A DNA stretch of 21,880 nucleotides from an uncultured Lachnospiraceae bacterium (GTDB lineage: Bacteria; Bacillota; Clostridia; Lachnospirales; Lachnospiraceae). Shown here piece after piece: positions 1 through 7,398 of the stretch. Both the position numbers and the translations under genes were made by a program. The stretch covers positions 1 to 21,880 of the forward strand of contig CAMNGO010000015.1 in the NCBI GenBank assembly GCA_946538445.1. Direction: 5' to 3'. Below the pieces are notes generated by a model. That model was given only the letters and a program-made list of their open reading frames with translations. It was not told the DNA's origin and did no database searches. How positions within the stretch are numbered: position 1 is the stretch's first letter; every line of letters starts with the position of its first letter.

Positions 1-103
1 ATAAGCCCCCGGTTTTCTTTTTGTAAAAAAAACGTCGGGATTCTCTCGATACTAAACCGGACGAGAAATAAATATAAAAATATTATAAAAGGAGAGTAAT
101 GGC

Positions 104-1387
104 ATGAGTAATTACAAATTTGAAACACTGCAGTTACACGTTGGACAGGAACAGGCTGACCCTGCAACCGATGCCCGGGCTGTGCCGATTTATCAGACTA
201 CTTCTTATGTCTTCCACAACAGTAAGCACGCCGCTGACCGTTTTGGCCTGGCAGATGCAGGAAATATTTACGGAAGACTGACCAATTCCACCCAGGAGGT
301 GCTGGAGAAAAGACTGGCAGCTCTGGAGGGGGGGAGTGCTGCACTTGCTCTAGCTTCCGGTGCGGCAGCCATCGCCTATACCATCGAGGCACTTGCAGCA
401 AACGGTGGCCACATCATAGCCCAAAAGACCATTTATGGAGGAACCTTTAACCTTCTGGCACATACACTTCCTCAGTACGGAATCAAGACAAGCTTTGTAG
501 ATATTCATAATCTTGAGGAGGTGGAAGCAGCAATAACGGAAGATACCAGAGCTTTCTTCCTGGAAACCCTGGGCAATCCCAACAGTGACATCCCGGATAT
601 TGATGCAGTTGCCAGAATCGCCCATGTGCATGGCATTCCGGTAGTGATTGACAACACCTTTGGAACACCTTACCTCATCAGACCAATTGAACACGGCGCA
701 GACATTGTTGTTCATTCCGCCACGAAATTCATTGGTGGACATGGGACAACATTAGGTGGAATCATAGTAGAATCCGGCAAATTTGACTGGAGGGCAAGTG
801 GCAAGTATCCCAACATAGCTGCACCAAATCCAAGCTATCATGGAGTTTCTTTCTATGATGCTGTGGGGCCGGCTGCTTTTGTGACCTATATCCGGGCAAT
901 TCTGCTTCGGGATACCGGTGCTACCATTGCACCTTTTAGCGCATTTTTACTTCTACAGGGTGTGGAAACCTTATCACTCCGGCTGGAAAGACATGCGGAA
1001 AATACAAAGAAAGTGATTGAATATCTGAATGCTAATCCACAGGTGGAAAAGGTCAACCATCCATCTTTACCGGACCATCCGGATCATGCGCTTTATGAGA
1101 GGTATTTCCCAAATGGAGGAGGTTCCATCTTCACCTTTGAGATCAAAGGAGATCAGGAAGAGGCATGGAAATTCATTGACAACCTGAAAATTTTCTCCCT
1201 TTTGGCAAATGTTGCAGATGTCAAGAGTCTTGTGATTCATCCGGCATCCACAACGCATTCTCAGTTGTCAGAAGAAGAACTTCTCGATCAGGGAATCAAA
1301 TCCAACACAATTCGTCTTTCCATAGGTACTGAGCACATCGACGATATCATTGCTGATCTTGAAGCCGGATTTGCGGCAATCAGATAA
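104..1387 (+). CDS. metY: O-acetylhomoserine sulfhydrylase (PLP-dependent, Cys/Met metabolism family)
   Basis: This cytosolic PLP enzyme probably makes homocysteine (or cysteine) from O-acetylhomoserine (or O-acetylserine) and sulfide. The 427-aa length is typical of the family. The PLP-binding lysine is K208 in HSATKFIGGHG, D183 in VIDNTFGTPY should contact the pyridine nitrogen, and the family YGR motif is at 56-58 (NIYGRLTNST). The insertion after residue 220 and the full length fit the O-acetylhomoserine sulfhydrylase subgroup better than cystathionine gamma-synthase or lyase, which are about 380-400 aa. Translation starts at the ATG at 104 behind GGAGAG. An ATG at 99 hits a stop after two codons. 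It lies 48 bp upstream of cysK on the same strand, so the two probably form a sulfide-assimilation operon. Substrate preference between acetylhomoserine and acetylserine cannot be read from sequence. Confidence 0.93.
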   Translation: MSNYKFETLQLHVGQEQADPATDARAVPIYQTTSYVFHNSKHAADRFGLADAGNIYGRLTNSTQEVLEKRLAALEGGSAALALASGAAAIAYTIEALAANGGHIIAQKTIYGGTFNLLAHTLPQYGIKTSFVDIHNLEEVEAAITEDTRAFFLETLGNPNSDIPDIDAVARIAHVHGIPVVIDNTFGTPYLIRPIEHGADIVVHSATKFIGGHGTTLGGIIVESGKFDWRASGKYPNIAAPNPSYHGVSFYDAVGPAAFVTYIRAILLRDTGATIAPFSAFLLLQGVETLSLRLERHAENTKKVIEYLNANPQVEKVNHPSLPDHPDHALYERYFPNGGGSIFTFEIKGDQEEAWKFIDNLKIFSLLANVADVKSLVIHPASTTHSQLSEEELLDQGIKSNTIRLSIGTEHIDDIIADLEAGFAAIR

Positions 1388-1435
1388 AAAGTTTATAAAA
1401 TCATATTTATCACGATTGAAAGGAAGGTCATATCT

Positions 1436-2365
1436 ATGTCTAACATATACAAGGGAACTTTAGGATTAATTGGAAATACACCGTTAGTAGAAGTGGTAAA
1501 CATTGAAAAAGAACTTGGGCTGGAAGCAACACTTCTGGTGAAGCTGGAATACTTTAACCCGGCCGGAAGCGTGAAAGACCGTATTGCCAAGGCCATGATT
1601 GAAGATGCAGAAGAAAGAGGCGTCCTGAAAGAGGGATCTGTTATTATCGAACCGACTTCAGGAAATACGGGGATTGGTCTTGCTGCGATTGCTGCAGCCA
1701 AAGGTTACCGGATCATACTTACCATGCCTGAAACCATGAGCGTGGAGCGCCGTAATATTCTCAAAGCATATGGAGCGGAACTTGTTCTTACCGAAGGAGC
1801 AAAAGGTATGAAGGGTGCCATTGCCAAGGCAGAAGAATTGGCAGCAGAGATACCGGGAGGGTTTATCCCGGGACAATTCGTGAATCCTGCCAACCCTGCC
1901 ATCCACAAGGCAACCACCGGACCGGAGATCTGGAAAGATACCGACGGAAAGGTAGACATCTTTATCGCAGGTGTCGGTACAGGTGGTACGGTGACAGGCA
2001 CAGGTGAATATCTGAAGGAACAGAATCCGAATATTAAGATTGTGGCATTGGAGCCGGAGGATTCTCCGGTACTTTCCGAGGGAAGATCCGGTTCCCATAA
2101 GATTCAGGGCATCGGGGCTGGTTTTGTGCCGGAGGTACTGGATACAAAGGTATATGATGAAGTTTTCAAGGCATCGAACCAGGATGCTTTTGAGACTGCA
2201 AGATTACTGGCTAAAAAGGAAGGCATTTCTGTAGGTATCTCGTCCGGAGCAGCACTATTTGGCGGGATACAGCTGGCCAGGAAGCCGGAGAATAAAGGGA
2301 AAGTAATCGTTGCATTGCTGCCCGACAGCGGGGACCGTTATTATTCTACTGCTTTGTTTACCTGA
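1436..2365 (+). CDS. cysK: Cysteine synthase A (O-acetylserine sulfhydrylase)
   Basis: Catalyses O-acetylserine plus sulfide to cysteine plus acetate in the cytosol with PLP. The 309-aa length is normal. K47 in NPAGSVKDR forms the Schiff base. TSGNTG at 74-79 is the substrate-binding loop, GVGTGGTVTGTG is the PLP-phosphate-binding glycine loop, and GISSGAA near the C-terminus is the conserved serine loop. The start ATG follows AAGGAAGG. It is the second gene after the metY-like gene and is followed by an intrinsic terminator at 2386-2427, so the pair ends here. No CBS or regulatory domain is fused to it. CysK rather than CysM is the simplest call on length and motifs, although the CysK/CysM split in clostridia is loose. 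Confidence 0.95.
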   Translation: MSNIYKGTLGLIGNTPLVEVVNIEKELGLEATLLVKLEYFNPAGSVKDRIAKAMIEDAEERGVLKEGSVIIEPTSGNTGIGLAAIAAAKGYRIILTMPETMSVERRNILKAYGAELVLTEGAKGMKGAIAKAEELAAEIPGGFIPGQFVNPANPAIHKATTGPEIWKDTDGKVDIFIAGVGTGGTVTGTGEYLKEQNPNIKIVALEPEDSPVLSEGRSGSHKIQGIGAGFVPEVLDTKVYDEVFKASNQDAFETARLLAKKEGISVGISSGAALFGGIQLARKPENKGKVIVALLPDSGDRYYSTALFT

Positions 2366-2385
2366 TACATGCCATTACAAAGGGG

Positions 2386-2427
2386 GCCTGGAAGCTAAAA
2401 AACTTCCGGGCTGCTTTTGTTTTATTT
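2386..2427 (+). terminator. Intrinsic terminator of metY-cysK
   Basis: Arms GCCTGGAAG (2386-2394) and CTTCCGGGC (2403-2411) pair over 9 bp with one G-U, around an A-rich 8-nt loop, and are followed by a T-rich tail (TGCTTTTGTTTTATTTT). It lies 20 nt after the cysK stop. Confidence 0.85.
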
Positions 2428-2444
2428 TGTAACAGTAAAATAAT

Positions 2445-2478
2445 AAGCCTCATGCTGCAACATTGCAACATGAGGCTT
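2445..2478 (-). terminator. Hairpin terminator after the LOG-family gene (possibly bidirectional)
   Basis: AAGCCTCATGCTGCAA (2445-2460) pairs with TTGCAACATGAGGCTT (2463-2478) with one mismatch. The inner pairs must open to make a loop. It begins 6 nt beyond the LOG-family stop codon. On the minus strand it is followed by ATTATTTTAC, and on the plus strand by TCTTTATC, so it may stop transcription in both directions between the convergent cysK and LOG units. The outer ten bases of each arm recur at 5147-5177. Confidence 0.7.
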
Positions 2479-2484
2479 TCTTTA

Positions 2485-3090
2485 TCAACTTTCACCGTAT
2501 ATACTGTCCACACATTCTCCGTTGGCTTTCGTATAGTCCATGTCATAATTCTCAATAAATTCAATCATCTCATCCATTTCATTTTCAGAAAAAACTTTAT
2601 AGAGACTGAGAGTATCGCTTCTTAAGAATTTCTGATCAATACCTTGCTTCAACAGGTCAACGATCGGATCATAAAAATGATCGATATTGAAAATAATGAT
2701 TGGCTTATCGAATACTTTCAACTGTTTTAAAGTAAGTACCTGGAATAACTCATCATAGGTGCCTATTCCGCCGGGACCTGTTATGAAAGCATCGGCATTG
2801 GCCTCCATGACGGTTTTGCGGGTTCCCATGCTGTCAGTCTTCACCAGTGCGTCACATCCGGTATAAATCTCTTCGATAGTTCCGTTGGTAAAGAAGCCGG
2901 GAGCGACTCCCATCACAGACGCACCGCCTTTACGAAAACCCTTTGCTGCTGCCCCCATGACCCCTCCGGCACCGGCGCCGAATACGAGGGTATGCCCTCT
3001 AAGTGCCATTTTTTCACAGAGGTCCTCCGTTGCCTGGAGATACTTTTTATCTATTTTCGTGCTGGCAGCACCATAAACACATATTTTCAT
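2485..3090 (-). CDS. LOG-family / TIGR00730-type nucleoside-monophosphate phosphoribohydrolase-like protein
   Basis: A single Rossmann-like domain of 201 aa. It carries the family signatures: GTRK at 89-92 with the conserved Arg-Lys, and PGGIGTYDE at 106-114 matching PGGxGTxxE, with E114 as the expected catalytic acid. A glycine-rich nucleotide-binding turn sits near 38-46 (GAGAGGVMG). Family members cleave nucleoside 5'-monophosphates such as cytokinin ribotides or AMP to base plus ribose-5-phosphate. The bacterial physiological substrate is mostly unknown, so no narrower function is claimed. The ATG follows AAGGAGG. The gene lies 48 bp downstream of glyA on the same strand with no obvious terminator between, so it is probably co-transcribed with it. 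Confidence 0.85.
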   Translation of the reverse strand: MKICVYGAASTKIDKKYLQATEDLCEKMALRGHTLVFGAGAGGVMGAAAKGFRKGGASVMGVAPGFFTNGTIEEIYTGCDALVKTDSMGTRKTVMEANADAFITGPGGIGTYDELFQVLTLKQLKVFDKPIIIFNIDHFYDPIVDLLKQGIDQKFLRSDTLSLYKVFSENEMDEMIEFIENYDMDYTKANGECVDSIYGES

Positions 3091-3138
3091 GAAAAAACCT
3101 CCTTAGCAATCATCCCTGTTATCCAAGTCAGTACTTCT

Positions 3139-4383
3139 CTAGTACAGGGGGTATTGTACGCAGAGCTCATCTACCATGGAGAGGATTTCACCACGGGTGC
3201 TCTCGAAGTCGAAGATTGCTTTCAAAATCATATCGCCTATGATTCTCATCTCAGCTTCTTTCATTCCACGAGTGGTCATGGCAGGAGTGCCAAGACGGAC
3301 ACCGGAGGTTACTAATGCTGGCTGGGTATCTCCAGGGATAGAGTTTTTGTTGACTGTGATGTGAACACGGTCAAGACGATCTTCCAGTTCCTTGCCGGTC
3401 ATTTCAAGTTTCCTGAGATCCAGCAGCATGAGGTGATTGTCCGTACCACCGCTAACCAGATCAATTCCACCTTCCAGAAGAGTTTCTGCCAGAACTTTCG
3501 CGTTTTTAACAATCTGGGCCTGATAGTCTTTGAATTCGGGGCGGAGAGCCTCACCAAGTGCCACTGCTTTGGCAGCGATGATATGCATCAGAGGGCCGCC
3601 CTGAGTGCCGGGGAACATGGCTCTGTCAATTTTCTTCGCAATTTCTTCGTCATTTGTCATGATGATGCCTCCGCGAGGACCACGCATGGTTTTGTGGGTG
3701 GTGGTGGTTACTACATCAGCATAGGGGAGTGGATTCGGATGTTCTCCTGCAGCTACCAGACCGGCGATATGTGCCATATCCACCATAAGATAAGCGCCTA
3801 CATCGTGTGCAATCTCAGCAAATTTCTTGAAGTCAATGATACGTGGGTAGGCAGATGCGCCCGCAATGATCATCTTAGGGCGGCATTCTTCTGCTTTTTT
3901 GCGCACTTCTTCATAATCGATCAGACCGGTCTCCGGACTGACACCGTAGAACTCTGAATGATAGAGTTTTCCGGAAAAGCTGGCCTTGCTACCATGAGTC
4001 AGATGGCCACCCATGTTCAGATCCATTCCCAGAACGGTATCTCCTGGCTTGCAGAGAGCAAGGTAAACACAGAAATTTGCCTGGGAGCCACTGTGGGCCT
4101 GAACGTTGGCAAAGTTAGCATTAAAGATTTCTTTTGCACGTTCAATACAGATGCGTTCTGCCATATCAACATACTCACAGCCACCGTAATGACGGCGTCC
4201 GGGATATCCTTCTGCATATTTATTGGTGAGTACGCTTCCCATAGTAGCCATAACTTCCGGGCTGACCAGGTTCTCGGAAGCGATCAGTTCCAGGTTGTTC
4301 TGCTGACGGCGAAGTTCCAGTTCCAGAACACGTGCGATTTTCGGGTCTTTGCTTTTTACAATCTCAATATTTTTGTTGATCAT
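3139..4383 (-). CDS. glyA: Serine hydroxymethyltransferase
   Basis: Interconverts serine and glycine with tetrahydrofolate, supplying 5,10-methylene-THF for one-carbon metabolism. It is a cytosolic PLP enzyme. The 414-aa length is standard. The PLP lysine is K231 in VVTTTTHKTMRGPRGG. D202 and H205 in VDMAHIAG are the cofactor-contacting pair, and the N-terminal ASENLVSPEV and YAEGYPGRRYGG-like (here PGRRHYGG) substrate segments are intact. The start ATG follows AAAGGAAT. It is divergent from the small gene at 4677 across 293 bp and is first in a probable two-gene unit with the LOG-family gene. Nothing odd was seen. Confidence 0.97.
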   Translation of the reverse strand: MINKNIEIVKSKDPKIARVLELELRRQQNNLELIASENLVSPEVMATMGSVLTNKYAEGYPGRRHYGGCEYVDMAERICIERAKEIFNANFANVQAHSGSQANFCVYLALCKPGDTVLGMDLNMGGHLTHGSKASFSGKLYHSEFYGVSPETGLIDYEEVRKKAEECRPKMIIAGASAYPRIIDFKKFAEIAHDVGAYLMVDMAHIAGLVAAGEHPNPLPYADVVTTTTHKTMRGPRGGIIMTNDEEIAKKIDRAMFPGTQGGPLMHIIAAKAVALGEALRPEFKDYQAQIVKNAKVLAETLLEGGIDLVSGGTDNHLMLLDLRKLEMTGKELEDRLDRVHITVNKNSIPGDTQPALVTSGVRLGTPAMTTRGMKEAEMRIIGDMILKAIFDFESTRGEILSMVDELCVQYPLY

Positions 4384-4676
4384 GGGGTATTCCTTTCTGT
4401 TCTTGTTCTTCTATGGATATCAGGAATGCATAAATATGTAATTCATATATACCTTACGATACATTGTAACGCAATTAGCAGGTCTATGTCTATCAAAACT
4501 GTAATAAAATTGCTTTATTTCCGGGATCTTGTCGATGATGCATGGTGGAAAGCCCAGATATTCTCATTTATAAGAACAGATACTTCCATTATATGCCGGG
4601 TTGATAAGGTATAATAATGATAAGATTAAAGTTCGTGAATTTATATCCATATTAGTCAAACGACGAGGTGAAAACT
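4384..4676. promoter_or_regulatory. Divergent intergenic region glyA / small Cys-tail gene
   Basis: This AT-rich region of 293 bp has no convincing gene. A perfect TATAAT at 4610-4615 reads toward the small plus-strand gene but lacks a good -35 at normal spacing. ATTATA at 4588-4593 is a possible -10 for glyA on the minus strand, also without a clear -35. No riboswitch or strong hairpin was recognised by eye. Confidence 0.35.
4666..4670 (+). promoter_or_regulatory. Ribosome binding site fixing the start at 4677
   Basis: AGGTG at 4666-4670 lies 6 nt before the ATG at 4677. The longest reading frame opens at a GTG at 4668 that lies inside this Shine-Dalgarno site, so that GTG cannot be the natural start. 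Confidence 0.7.
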
Positions 4677-5129
4677 ATGTTTGAATGTGCTTTTATTTAT
4701 GTTGCACCGGGATGCGATCCCGCTAAACAGCGGGCAGAGATTCCTTCCGCAGATATTAACCTGAATGTTGTGGGATGTTCCACTTACTCCCAGGCAGTTG
4801 AGGTGGCAAAAGAGTTGGTGGCAAAGGGGTGTACTGCCCTCGAATTATGTGCAGGTTTTGGCAATGAGGGAATCGCCATGATCAAGAGAGCAGTAGGTCC
4901 GGGTATTGCAGTGGGTGCTATCAAGTTCGATTTCCATCCTGCATTTGGATTTAAGAGTGGAGATGAGATATTTGATGATACCAGGAAACCCTTGCCTCCC
5001 TGTGGGGTAGAAGGATCTGACTGTGAGACCTGCCCCAAACGTGACTACTGCCCAAAAAGAAGGGCAGCATGTGACGCCGGACCTGAAGAGGAATATGCAT
5101 TAAAAGACTGGTTGAAGACAATAAAATAG
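4677..5129 (+). CDS. Small uncharacterised protein (DUF6506-like) with cysteine-rich C-terminal tail
   Basis: A 150-aa soluble protein starting at the ATG behind AGGTG. Residues 1 to about 100 form a compact alpha/beta-looking domain (MFECAFIYVAPG, then LELCAGFGNEGIAMIK, then GAIKFDFHPAFG). It resembles the short bacterial family I know as DUF6506, an assignment from memory that is only tentative. Residues 105-132 hold five cysteines (C109, C116, C119, C125, C132) in a C-x6-C-x2-C-x5-C-x6-C layout with basic residues between, which suggests metal or Fe-S binding. No signal peptide or membrane segment is visible. It is monocistronic, with its own terminators at 5147-5180 and 5198-5242. No function is assigned. 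Confidence 0.75.
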   Translation: MFECAFIYVAPGCDPAKQRAEIPSADINLNVVGCSTYSQAVEVAKELVAKGCTALELCAGFGNEGIAMIKRAVGPGIAVGAIKFDFHPAFGFKSGDEIFDDTRKPLPPCGVEGSDCETCPKRDYCPKRRAACDAGPEEEYALKDWLKTIK

Positions 5130-5146
5130 TATGGCCGATTCAAGCG

Positions 5147-5180
5147 AAGCCTCATGGGATTTTGCCTCATGAGGCTTTTT
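5147..5180 (+). terminator. Intrinsic terminator after the small Cys-tail gene
   Basis: AAGCCTCATG (5147-5156) pairs perfectly with CATGAGGCTT (5168-5177) around an 11-nt loop and runs into TTT(C). It starts 17 nt after the stop codon. The stem sequence is the same as the outer stem of the hairpin at 2445-2478. Confidence 0.85.
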
Positions 5181-5197
5181 CTGTTACACAATCAGAC

Positions 5198-5242
5198 AAA
5201 GACATTTGGGAATTCCAATTTATTCCCAAATGTCTTTTTTTT
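5198..5242 (+). terminator. Second, stronger intrinsic terminator in tandem
   Basis: A perfect 16-bp stem: AAAGACATTTGGGAAT (5198-5213) with ATTCCCAAATGTCTTT (5222-5237), an 8-nt loop, then an unbroken T run to 5242. It lies 20 nt after the first terminator and 90 bp before the next start codon, so it insulates the adenylating-enzyme gene. Confidence 0.85.
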
Positions 5243-5320
5243 GCTGATATGTCGGTTAATTTGTGATAAAATAGGCCTAGGTATTCTGATTCTGGGATTT
5301 ATTTATGATTTTATCTACCT

Positions 5321-5325
5321 GGAGG
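5321..5325 (+). promoter_or_regulatory. Ribosome binding site fixing the start at 5332
   Basis: GGAGG lies 6 nt upstream of the ATG at 5332. An in-frame ATG at 5305 has no Shine-Dalgarno sequence, so the nine extra residues are unlikely to be made. Confidence 0.8.
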
Positions 5326-5331
5326 TTCAAT

Positions 5332-7326
5332 ATGACATTTGAGAAACTATTATTTTCCGATATGCTGAAACAAGCCGCATTGGAATATGGAGAGAAACCT
5401 GCGGTTACCTGTCAGAAAGTAACCATGACCTACTCCCAGCTGGAAGCTGCTTCCGATGCATGTGCCCTTAACCTGATTCGCAGAGGCTTAAAGAAAGGGG
5501 ACAGAGCGGTTCTCTGGGGATTTAACGATCTTGCCTGGACCATCTCATTCTATGGGATTATTAAGGCCGGCGGAGTGGCAGTTCTGATGAATTACGGATT
5601 GAAGGCCGAGGACGTGAACGCGCTTACCAGGATGGTGGGTGCCTCCTGCGGTATTATCGGCGGAAATACCATCAGTATCAAGGATCCTGCGGCGGCAGCC
5701 AAATCATTGGTCATGGCAGGCGTCCCACAGGAAAAGGTATTTCCATCTTCTGTTTTTGGCAATCTGGAAAAGATACCGGAATTGTCCGAGGAAGATAAAG
5801 AGCTCTTATCAAAGGCCAAGGATGACAGGGATCCCAAAGATACACAGGTAATTATATATACCACAGGTACCACATCCATCCCTAAGGCTGTGGAATTGTC
5901 ATCCTATTCTATCCTGAGCAATGTGGAAGGGGTACTGGACATGCTGGGAGAGGATGTGAACAGCAGGCTTTGCCTGGCCCTGCCCATGTTCCACAGTTAT
6001 GGACTCCTGGTCATGAATGCATATCTGAGCTTGGGAAATCATGTCTTTCTGACCCCGCTTCTGAAAGCAGAAATTCTAAGAGATATGATCGTGGGCTATT
6101 CTATTGAGGATATGACCTCTGTGGGAGCAGTTTATGGAATGCTCACCCAGCTGCCTGATTTTGAGGAATCCATAGCAGGACGTCTGAAAACCTGTATCGT
6201 AGGCGGAGGATTCACCACTCCTGTAGAAATGATGCGCCTGGAGAAAACTTTTGACGGGGCAAAGATATTGGTAGGTTATGGACAGACTGAGTGCTCACCG
6301 GTTATTTCAGTGGAATCTCCAAAGGATCCTCTGGAGAGGAGAGCTTTCTCGGTAGGGCATCCGTTAAAGAATATTGAAGTGAAGATCTGGAATGAGCAGA
6401 CAGGATTTGCTGCCCAGGGTGACATCGGAGAGATCATTGTGAAAGGCCCCACTCTCATGAACGGGTATTATGGTCTTCCGGAAGAACAGCAGCCCTTTGA
6501 CCGGGATGGCTGGCTCCATACAGGGGATCTGGGAAGGATTGCCATGGATGGCATGCTGCAGTTTGCCGGACGAATCAAAGATATCATCATCCGAAGCGGT
6601 GAAAATATCTCACCGGTGGAGATAGAGAGAGTGTTGTTGCAGGAGCCTTCCATCCGTGAGGCAAAAGTGCTGGGTGCACCTCATCCTATCTGGGGGGAGA
6701 GTGTGGAAGCCTGCCTGGTCCTGCGAACTGACCAATTGGATCAGGAAGATCTTCGGGCAAGGCTGAAGAAAAAACTGGCATCCTTCAAGATTCCATCCCA
6801 TTTCTTCCTTTTTGGAAGCTTCCCTCTGAACTCTAACGGTAAACTGGATCAGAGAGGGCTGAAGACAGAGATGCTTCGCAGACTCAATGAGCTCGCTATC
6901 GCGGCTGCCCTGGATGAAGGTCTGCGGATTCTGGATCTGAAGCTGAAAAACAGGCATTATTCTATTGTGCCGGCCTGTTCCATGATCGAAGAGCTTGCCG
7001 GAGAGCTTGGATTTAACAAAGCGAAATCACAGCGTATCCGCCTCAGTGTGGAGGAGATGCTGACCGATCGTATCAATAATGCATATGACGATAGCGGGGA
7101 GATCAGGATGGAGGTAATCCTTATGCCGCAATGGCTGAGACTTCGCTTTACAGACAAGGGAAAAGCTTACCGTCTGGATGGAGAAGATGCTTCCATCAGT
7201 GCAAAGATCATCCTGGCAAATGTGGATGCTTACACATCGGGAACCAACAAAAATATGGAGACACAGTATTCTCTGGATTACCAGTACAAGGAAGACTTTG
7301 ATGTAAAAGCATATCTGATGCGTTAA
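5332..7326 (+). CDS. Acyl-adenylate-forming (AMP-binding) enzyme fused to a degenerate HATPase/anti-sigma-like domain
   Basis: The protein is 664 aa. Residues 1 to about 520 form a complete ANL-superfamily adenylation domain. It has the P-loop YTTGTTSIPK (176-185, Ser in place of the usual Gly), GYGQTE (315-320), HTGD (396-399), the hinge GRIKD (413-417) and the catalytic lysine in NGKLD (502-506). It should activate a carboxylic acid as acyl-AMP, probably for thioester formation, and the acid is unknown. Residues about 540-635 look like the GHKL fold of RsbW-type anti-sigma kinases. They have an N-box-like helix VEEMLTDRINNAY (Asp where the Mg-binding Asn is usual), then FTDKGKAYRL resembling the DxGxP box, but no glycine-rich ATP lid. 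No acyl-carrier domain follows. The reading frame is continuous, so this is a real fusion. A possible promoter (GATAAA/TAAAAT near 5265-5272) lies after the tandem terminators. Confidence 0.85.
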   Translation: MTFEKLLFSDMLKQAALEYGEKPAVTCQKVTMTYSQLEAASDACALNLIRRGLKKGDRAVLWGFNDLAWTISFYGIIKAGGVAVLMNYGLKAEDVNALTRMVGASCGIIGGNTISIKDPAAAAKSLVMAGVPQEKVFPSSVFGNLEKIPELSEEDKELLSKAKDDRDPKDTQVIIYTTGTTSIPKAVELSSYSILSNVEGVLDMLGEDVNSRLCLALPMFHSYGLLVMNAYLSLGNHVFLTPLLKAEILRDMIVGYSIEDMTSVGAVYGMLTQLPDFEESIAGRLKTCIVGGGFTTPVEMMRLEKTFDGAKILVGYGQTECSPVISVESPKDPLERRAFSVGHPLKNIEVKIWNEQTGFAAQGDIGEIIVKGPTLMNGYYGLPEEQQPFDRDGWLHTGDLGRIAMDGMLQFAGRIKDIIIRSGENISPVEIERVLLQEPSIREAKVLGAPHPIWGESVEACLVLRTDQLDQEDLRARLKKKLASFKIPSHFFLFGSFPLNSNGKLDQRGLKTEMLRRLNELAIAAALDEGLRILDLKLKNRHYSIVPACSMIEELAGELGFNKAKSQRIRLSVEEMLTDRINNAYDDSGEIRMEVILMPQWLRLRFTDKGKAYRLDGEDASISAKIILANVDAYTSGTNKNMETQYSLDYQYKEDFDVKAYLMR

Positions 7327-7333
7327 ATAATCG

Positions 7334-7398
7334 GATCTGAATGAACAGAACCCAAAATGTTTCTAACATTTTGGGTTCAATCATTTGGATCTTTTTTT
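7334..7398 (+). terminator. Long-stem terminator of the adenylating-enzyme gene, overlapping the MATE 3' end
   Basis: The inner perfect 14-bp stem is GAACCCAAAATGTT (7348-7361) with AACATTTTGGGTTC (7365-7378). Beyond a small 3x2 internal loop an outer 11-bp stem GATCTGAATGA (7334-7344) pairs with TCATTTGGATC (7381-7391), using two wobbles. T7 follows at 7392-7398. The convergent MATE stop codon (7377-7379) and its last few codons lie inside the right arm and T run. Confidence 0.8.

Noticed and set aside
1..103. A possible riboswitch or cysteine-regulator box before metY.
   Set aside because: Only 103 bases are present. A weak inverted repeat (about 41-48 with 62-69) and a T-rich right-arm-like start are seen, but nothing matches a SAM or T-box core I can recognise.
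3361..4614. Long plus-strand open frames opposite glyA.
   Set aside because: These are antisense shadows of a highly conserved SHMT gene. The second extends into the intergenic region but has no start signal or motif.
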